Source: Desulfobulbaceae bacterium UBA5123 (GTDB taxonomy: Bacteria > Desulfobacterota > Desulfobulbia > Desulfobulbales > UBA5123). Taken from it: 11,565 nucleotides of DNA. Of the stretch, positions 6,747 to 11,565 are shown piece by piece (positions within the stretch are counted from its first letter, which is position 1; every line of letters starts with the position of its first letter). Below the pieces are notes generated by a model, which had not been told where the DNA came from, searched no databases, and was given only the letters and a program-made list of their open reading frames with translations. Position numbers and translations under genes: made by a program. The stretch covers positions 448 to 12,012 of the forward strand of contig DHYT01000183.1 in assembly GCA_002415465.1 (NCBI GenBank), written 5' to 3'.

Positions 6747-7697
6747 TCAGCCAAGCTCGGTGGCATTGACCGCCGAATCGTAGAAGGCGGTGATCTCATC
6801 CTGTTTATCCGACTCCATGATCGCCATGGCGGATCGGGGATGCTGGTTGAGCACGCCGGTCACCATGTAGGGGATGAAATAGCCCCAGTCGATCTTCTTG
6901 CGCCAGGGCAGGATCTGTTTTTCGATCACCTGGATCAGGGGGCGGACCTTGAATTTCGGATTCTTGAGGAAGGAGAGCAGCAACTCGATGGGGCAGTTGC
7001 CGGCGCCGCGGCCGATGCCGTACAGGGTGGCGTCCAGGTAGTTGATGCCGGCGATGATCGAGGTGATGGTGTTCGAGAAGGCCAGCTGCTGATTGTTGTG
7101 GGCATGGATGCCGATGGTCTTGCCGGGCAGGCTTTCCATGTATTTCCTGGCCAGGGTCTCGATATCCTCCTGATAGAACCCGCCGAAGCTGTCCACCAGA
7201 TAGATCACCGGCACCCGGCTCTTGGCCAGATCGCCCAACGCCTCTTCCAGTTCGCGGATGCCGACGGTGGATACGGCCATCAGGTTGATGGTGGTCTCGT
7301 AACCCTTGTCCATGCAATGATGGGCAAGGTCAATGGCCGCGTCAACCTGGTGGGCGTAGCAGGCAACCCGGATCATGTCCAGGGAGCTTTCCGCCTTGGG
7401 CAGGATGTCGTCGTAGTCGATGCGGCCGATATCGGCCATGGCCGAGAACTTGATCTTCTTCTCGGAGTTGCCGATAATCCGCTGCAGGTCGGCCTCGGCA
7501 CAGAATTTCCAGGGACCGACCTCGTCACGGGAGAAACTCTTCTCCGAGCTCAGGTAGCCGATCTCCATGTAATCGACGCCGGCTTCGGTGAGGGCGTGAT
7601 ACACCTCGCGGACAAAGTCGTCATCGAACTGCCATTTATTCATCAAGCCACCGTCGCGGACGGTGCAGTCAATTACCTTGATCTCGGGTCTGAACAT
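6747..7697 (-). CDS. DRE-TIM metallolyase, 4-hydroxy-2-oxovalerate aldolase-like
   Basis: A 316-residue TIM-barrel protein of the HMGL-like/DRE-TIM superfamily. The signature CTVRDGG (11-17) supplies the catalytic Arg14 and metal-binding Asp15. IGIHAHNN (195-202) gives the two metal-ligand histidines H198 and H200. YLVDSFGGFY (166-175) and the glycine-rich GIGRGAGN (227-234) are also family marks. Relatives split or join 2-oxo acids (pyruvate plus aldehyde, or acyl-CoA) with a divalent metal. The C-terminal 70 residues (WGYFIPYMVTG, NQHPRSAMA) differ from DmpG-type enzymes, and no acetaldehyde dehydrogenase partner is nearby, so the substrate is unknown. The ATG at 7697 was chosen over the upstream ATG at 7736 because GAGGAG lies seven bases before it. 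It follows the eda-like gene by 48 bases and ends before a strong terminator. Confidence 0.85.
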   Translation of the reverse strand: MFRPEIKVIDCTVRDGGLMNKWQFDDDFVREVYHALTEAGVDYMEIGYLSSEKSFSRDEVGPWKFCAEADLQRIIGNSEKKIKFSAMADIGRIDYDDILPKAESSLDMIRVACYAHQVDAAIDLAHHCMDKGYETTINLMAVSTVGIRELEEALGDLAKSRVPVIYLVDSFGGFYQEDIETLARKYMESLPGKTIGIHAHNNQQLAFSNTITSIIAGINYLDATLYGIGRGAGNCPIELLLSFLKNPKFKVRPLIQVIEKQILPWRKKIDWGYFIPYMVTGVLNQHPRSAMAIMESDKQDEITAFYDSAVNATELG

Positions 7698-7704
7698 GGT
7701 GTTT

Positions 7705-7710
7705 CTCCTC
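7705..7710 (-). promoter_or_regulatory. Strong ribosome binding site deciding the aldolase start
   Basis: GAGGAG on the minus strand, seven bases before the ATG at 7697. It favours the 316-residue product over a version with 13 extra N-terminal residues starting at 7736. Confidence 0.75.
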
Positions 7711-7745
7711 ATTGGGCGGTGAATCGGGGGCGACAAATCAGGCGA

Positions 7746-8375
7746 TTATAAATGATCTTGCCCCGCAAGGCAACGGCCAATGAAGGCGCGGACGTTTTCG
7801 GCGAGTTTCTCCACGTTTCGCGAAGCGAGCGCTTCCCTGCCGAACAGGGCGGAACTCACCCCCACCCCCTTGACGCCGGCGGCGAGGTAGTCGGCAAGGT
7901 TGTCGCTGCTCACCCCGCCCACCGCCACCAGCGGCGCCTGCTCGAACGGCCCGCGCAGGTCGCGGATATATGCTGGCCCGCCCATGGCGCCGCAGGGGAA
8001 AACCTTGATCATCTCGGCCCCGGCCCGCCAGGCCGCATACACCTCGGTGGGGGTGAGAGCGCCCGCCACCACCGGCACCCGCCGCGACTTGGCAAACTCG
8101 ATCACCGACAGGTCCAGGTTGGGGGTGACCAGGAACATCGCCCCGGCCGCCACCGCCCTCTCCGCCTCGGCAAGGGTGCGGATGGTGCCCATCCCCAGCC
8201 ATTTCCCTGCCGGCACCGAGGGCCGGTTGGCGGCAACAATCTCCTCGGCCCGCTCGGTGTTGATGGTCACCTCGATGGCCTGCAATCCGGCCGCAAAGGC
8301 GGCTGGCATCAACTCGCCGAAAAATCCGGCGGAGATGCCGCGCAGGATGCCGATGACCGGAACGTCTAGCCGCAT
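7746..8375 (-). CDS. eda: KDPG/KHG aldolase family protein (Eda-like)
   Basis: A 209-residue TIM barrel matching the class I KDPG/KHG aldolase family in length and order of motifs. VIGILRGIS opens the barrel, IEVTINT carries the catalytic Glu35, GMGTIRT (61-67) follows, then AAGAMFLVTPNLD, PVVAGALTPTEV, and the Schiff-base lysine K124 in EMIKVFPC. The phosphate-binding GGVSSDN and GVGVSSALF complete the barrel. Such enzymes cleave 2-dehydro-3-deoxy-6-phosphogluconate to pyruvate and glyceraldehyde 3-phosphate (Entner-Doudoroff pathway), or 4-hydroxy-2-oxoglutarate. No phosphogluconate dehydratase (edd) is adjacent and several motif positions differ from Escherichia coli Eda, so a related 2-oxo-acid sugar substrate is possible. 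It begins 10 bases after the fic stop, with GAGGG about eight bases before the ATG. Confidence 0.87.
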   Translation of the reverse strand: MRLDVPVIGILRGISAGFFGELMPAAFAAGLQAIEVTINTERAEEIVAANRPSVPAGKWLGMGTIRTLAEAERAVAAGAMFLVTPNLDLSVIEFAKSRRVPVVAGALTPTEVYAAWRAGAEMIKVFPCGAMGGPAYIRDLRGPFEQAPLVAVGGVSSDNLADYLAAGVKGVGVSSALFGREALASRNVEKLAENVRAFIGRCLAGQDHL

Positions 8376-8385
8376 ATCGATGCCC

Positions 8386-9384
8386 TCATCCCTCGGCTCC
8401 GGCGCCCAGGGTGTAGCGACAGCCCTTGCCGCTGCCGTGCCTGATCAGATGCCCCTCCGCCACCAGCTTGCCGAGGCGAACCTTGATGGTGTTCCGATTG
8501 GCGCCGGTGGCGGTCTGAATCAGCCGGTTGGTGGCCTGCCCCTGGCTCCGGACATGCTCAAGTATCTGCCGCTCCAGGCCATGGCGACTCGCCTCCTGCC
8601 GCGCCTCCCCTGCCGCCCGGCGGACATGCTCGGTGTGACGGAGAAGCATTCGATAAAACGACAGCAGCCATGTTTCGGTAACAACATTCTCGCCACGCAA
8701 GCCGGCAAGCCCATCCTGCAAACCTTGCCGGTAATCCGCCTTTTGCTCCTCGATCACCGCCGGCAGGGGATGATAACGGATAAAATCGTAATTGCTCTTG
8801 AGCAGGAGAAGGAACGCCAGAAGCCGCGACAACCGCCCATTGTCCTCGGCAAAGGGGTGAAGGCAAAGAAACCGGAGCGTGAAGGCGGCGACCACCAGCA
8901 AGGGGTGCAATTGATCCTCTTCCAGGGCGCTCACCGTCCAGGTCACCAGTTGCCGCATCTGCTCGGCGATCAGCCCGCCGTCTTCCTGGCGATACTCGCC
9001 CCGTTTCCCCCCGCCTCCCGGGGTGGCCAGAATCCGGTGCAGCTGCTTGATGTGATGTTCGCTGAAGGGGATCGAGACAAAGGAGGTCGCGAGCAAACGC
9101 AAGATCTTGGCATGCCCGACGATGTTGTCGGCCACCCCCAACTGCTCGGCCACCGCACTCCCGGCCAGAATGTCCGCAACCTGTCGGTCACTGAGCGCGC
9201 CGCCGGCCAACCGGATGCCGGCGGCGACGCTGCCGGCAACGGCGGACTCCTCGAGTTCCGTCAACCGTTCGGGCGGCAGACTCCCCAAGGCGCCCCACCC
9301 GCCCTTGAATTCATCGATGGCGGCAACGGCCCGGAGAACGGCTGGGGTGATAACAAAACGTGGCGGATCGGCATTGAGTGTCAT
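8386..9384 (-). CDS. Fic family protein with C-terminal winged helix
   Basis: A 332-residue protein: an N-terminal helical region, a Fic core (about 105-250) and a C-terminal winged helix-turn-helix (about 268-326; ATNRLIQTATGANRNTIKVR). Fic enzymes usually transfer AMP from ATP to a hydroxyl on a target protein. The catalytic loop reads HPFAEDNGRLSR (176-187): His176, Glu180, Asn182, Gly183, Arg184 and Arg187 are kept, but the usual Gly before Asn is Asp181. Upstream, AVAGSVAAGIRL (48-59) aligns with the class II inhibitory helix, typically AVASSAIEGIRL-like, in which the Ser and the inhibitory Glu are replaced by Gly51 and Ala55. The winged helix suggests it binds DNA and may control its own promoter, which holds GGGTA repeats. 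The ribosome site is weak. It leads the eda-like and HMGL-like aldolase genes. Confidence 0.9.
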   Translation of the reverse strand: MTLNADPPRFVITPAVLRAVAAIDEFKGGWGALGSLPPERLTELEESAVAGSVAAGIRLAGGALSDRQVADILAGSAVAEQLGVADNIVGHAKILRLLATSFVSIPFSEHHIKQLHRILATPGGGGKRGEYRQEDGGLIAEQMRQLVTWTVSALEEDQLHPLLVVAAFTLRFLCLHPFAEDNGRLSRLLAFLLLLKSNYDFIRYHPLPAVIEEQKADYRQGLQDGLAGLRGENVVTETWLLSFYRMLLRHTEHVRRAAGEARQEASRHGLERQILEHVRSQGQATNRLIQTATGANRNTIKVRLGKLVAEGHLIRHGSGKGCRYTLGAGAEG

Positions 9385-9391
9385 GGCCCAT

Positions 9392-9439
9392 TATTTACCC
9401 GAACACGCCCAAAAAAGAAAGGGTAAATATGGGTATTAG
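9392..9439. promoter_or_regulatory. Inverted and direct GGGTA repeats, probable operator of fic
   Basis: TATTTACCC (9392-9400) is the exact reverse complement of GGGTAAATA (9421-9429), with a 20-base spacer. A third related site, GGGTATTAG, starts at 9431, exactly 10 bases (one helical turn) after the second. The group lies 8-55 bases before the fic ATG. The winged helix of Fic is a natural candidate to bind it. No clear -35/-10 pair was recognised on the minus strand here. Confidence 0.6.
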
Positions 9440-9504
9440 CCATGCGGGTTGTTGCGCCATGGCCGGATCAGCCAAAACCTAACTTGATAAAATCACAACT
9501 TTTT

Positions 9505-9589
9505 ACCATCTCCAAGCTATCCAAATAGCACAACCACAACGACTGTGATAAGATGCCGCCCTGATTGAGGGGAAATCTTGGAAGATGGT
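9505..9589. repeat. Long-range inverted repeat ahead of the GGDEF gene
   Basis: ACCATCTCCAAG (9505-9516) pairs with CTTGGAAGATGGT (9577-9589) over 12 positions with one bulged base. A second pair, ATCACA (9492-9497) and TGTGAT (9544-9549), crosses the first. The segment lies 30-130 bases before the GGDEF start codon. No c-di-GMP riboswitch consensus was recognised. No convincing promoter was identified in 9385-9619. Confidence 0.4.
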
Positions 9590-9619
9590 TGACATGATAC
9601 GCGAACCGAAGAGGGACGA

Positions 9620-10834
9620 ATGACGTCGGCGTGGCTGGGACCCTTGCTCCGTTTCTTTGTGCCGGGCGGCATCTTGTGGCTCGGCGCGGTGCTGGCGGTG
9701 CAACAAGGCCTGAACGAGACCCTTCCGCCCGCCGTTTTGCACCTTGCGCCATACGTGGTCGCGGGCGGCGGCATCATCCTCGGTTGGCGCTTCAACCGCA
9801 GCAAGCTGGTTTTCGCGCTCCTGGCGCTCTTTACCGTAGATCGGCTGCTGGCCATGCCCCTGGGCGAGGGACATGCGACCATCATCCAGGCGGCCGGGGT
9901 CTTGCTGCCGCTCAACTTCGCCTACTACGCGCTGATGACCGAACGCGGGTTCGTGACCGGGCGCGGCCTCTTCCGCCTGGTTCTCTTCGGTCTGCAGCCC
10001 ATTCTCTGCGCCGGCCTGTTTCTGTGGCGCCCCGCCACCCTCCGCGGCTGGCTCGAAGCCCCCCTGTTCAAGCTTCCCGTTACCATTCCCCTGCCGGCCA
10101 CCGACGCCATGCTCTGCGCATCCAGCCTCGGCTTTTTATTCATCCTGCTGTTGTATGTTCGCCGCCGCAGCCCCATGGAAAACGCCTTTCTCTGGGGGGT
10201 GGCCTCGGCCTTCATGGCGCTTGCCACCACCCAAACCCCGGCCGCCGTCTCCCTCTTTCTCACCTTCGCCGGCCTGCTCCTGATCATCGGCGTCATCGAA
10301 ACCGCGCACACCATGGCCTTTCGCGATGAACTGACCGGCTTGCCGGGCCGCCGCGCCCTGGAGGAAGCGATGCTGAAGCTGGGCGGCCGGTATGCCGTGG
10401 CCATGGTCGACATCGATTTCTTCAAGAAATTCAACGACACCTACGGCCACGATATCGGCGATCAGGTTCTGCGCATGGTGGCAGGCAGACTGGCCCAGGT
10501 CGGGGGGGGCGGCAAGGCCTTCCGCTATGGCGGCGAGGAATTCACCATCCTCTTTAACGGGAAGAACCCGGAGGAGGCGGCCCCGCACCTTGAGCAGTTG
10601 CGAAAAACCATCGAGACCAGCGGTTTTTCCCTGCGCGGCGGCAAACGGACCCGCAACGGCCGGAAAAAAAGAGGAACGGCGGACAACTGTCGCAAGGTGT
10701 CGGTCACCGTCAGCATGGGCGTCGCAGGCCGCCCGGTGGCGCGCCAGGCCGGACCGCAACAGGCCATCAAGGCGGCGGACAAGGCGCTCTATCAGGCCAA
10801 AAAAGCGGGCCGCAACCGGGTGGTAAAGGGCTAG
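9620..10834 (+). CDS. Membrane-anchored GGDEF protein, probable diguanylate cyclase
   Basis: A 404-residue protein: about seven or eight hydrophobic segments in residues 10-228 with short loops, then a GGDEF domain from about 232 (FRDELTGLPGRRALEE). The domain has the Mg2+ aspartate D264 in MVDIDFFKKFNDTYGHDIGD and the active motif RYGGEEF (302-308), so synthesis of c-di-GMP from two GTP is expected at the inner membrane. The product-inhibition site is absent: the RxxD position reads G295-G298. A Lys/Arg-rich insertion (about 339-359; GGKRTRNGRKKRG) precedes the strand VSVTVSMGVA. The membrane part is a sensor of unknown ligand and does not match a MASE or 7TMR type that I can name with confidence. 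AGAGGG precedes the ATG by about five bases. It is the first gene on the plus strand and stands alone. Confidence 0.93.
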   Translation: MTSAWLGPLLRFFVPGGILWLGAVLAVQQGLNETLPPAVLHLAPYVVAGGGIILGWRFNRSKLVFALLALFTVDRLLAMPLGEGHATIIQAAGVLLPLNFAYYALMTERGFVTGRGLFRLVLFGLQPILCAGLFLWRPATLRGWLEAPLFKLPVTIPLPATDAMLCASSLGFLFILLLYVRRRSPMENAFLWGVASAFMALATTQTPAAVSLFLTFAGLLLIIGVIETAHTMAFRDELTGLPGRRALEEAMLKLGGRYAVAMVDIDFFKKFNDTYGHDIGDQVLRMVAGRLAQVGGGGKAFRYGGEEFTILFNGKNPEEAAPHLEQLRKTIETSGFSLRGGKRTRNGRKKRGTADNCRKVSVTVSMGVAGRPVARQAGPQQAIKAADKALYQAKKAGRNRVVKG

Positions 10835-10864
10835 AGGCGCCATGCCAGGTGGGGCGAGTAACAC

Positions 10865-10892
10865 TTGCTTTTTCTTCTGCCCGTGCTATTTT
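10865..10892 (+). promoter_or_regulatory. Weak candidate promoter for ettA
   Basis: TTGCTT (10865-10870) and TATTTT (10887-10892) are separated by 16 bases in the 138-base gap between the GGDEF gene and ettA. Both hexamers are poor matches (3 and 4 of 6). The gap otherwise holds only a weak CAAGC/GCTTG hairpin (10916-10931) without a strong T-run; no clear terminator for the GGDEF gene is seen. Confidence 0.3.
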
Positions 10893-10972
10893 TCCCCAAT
10901 TGCATCCCGCCCCGACAAGCGTTGCGGCTTGCTTCAGATCTTTCACCACGCACAATCAAGAGGTTTAAAAAA

Positions 10973-11565
<593 letters not shown>

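Noticed and set aside
7900..9426. Plus-strand open frame of 508 codons opposite fic and the eda-like gene
   Set aside because: It is antisense to two genes with clear family motifs, crosses their boundary, and its product is proline/glycine/arginine-rich with no recognisable domain. This is the usual shadow frame in GC-rich DNA.
9440..9619. c-di-GMP riboswitch before the GGDEF gene
   Set aside because: No sequence resembling the conserved GEMM-I or GEMM-II core was recognised; only plain inverted repeats are seen.
9468..9752. Minus-strand frame between fic and the GGDEF gene
   Set aside because: Overlaps the GGDEF start, has biased composition and no match; the region is better read as intergenic leader.

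Overview
The window is a GC-rich, gene-dense bacterial chromosomal segment. HrpB, SlyX, EttA, a phosphorelay-type hybrid histidine kinase and a GGDEF protein together suggest a Proteobacterium or Desulfobacterota; the VapC/antitoxin pair and the GGDEF domain with a basic insert look most like Desulfobulbales/Geobacter-type organisms. That assignment is inference from protein style, not from a marker gene. No rRNA, tRNA, CRISPR array, insertion sequence or phage gene was recognised, and no stretch above 300 bases lacks a gene.

Layout. Everything from 9384 down to 1 is read on the minus strand, in four groups. (i) fic (9384-8386), a KDPG/KHG-type aldolase (8375-7746) and a DRE-TIM HMGL/4-hydroxy-2-oxovalerate-aldolase-like enzyme (7697-6747) form a probable operon closed by a clear intrinsic terminator (6682-6721). 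(ii) slyX (6626-6432), hrpB (6435-3925) and a membrane-bound hybrid histidine kinase (3928-1949) are joined by ATGA and GTGA start/stop overlaps, so they are probably translated as a coupled unit. (iii) A PIN-toxin/Phd-like antitoxin module (1809-1203) has its own near-consensus sigma-70 promoter, with an 18-bp perfect palindrome over the -10/start region and further related dyads upstream. (iv) A YciI-family protein (999-712) is followed by a superfamily 2 helicase whose gene runs off the left edge. On the plus strand are a membrane GGDEF diguanylate cyclase candidate (9620-10834) and the start of ettA (10973 to the right edge).

How they fit together. Most of the window is housekeeping or common accessory content. 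The stretches that deserve a second look are regulatory: the palindrome cluster upstream of the toxin-antitoxin genes, the inverted/direct GGGTA repeats upstream of fic, and crossing inverted repeats ahead of the GGDEF gene. The Fic protein itself is unusual: both key residues of the usual inhibitory motif appear replaced, and one glycine of the catalytic loop is an aspartate. I did not find a convincing wholly new multi-gene system. The best candidate for an undescribed association is the fic-eda-aldolase operon.
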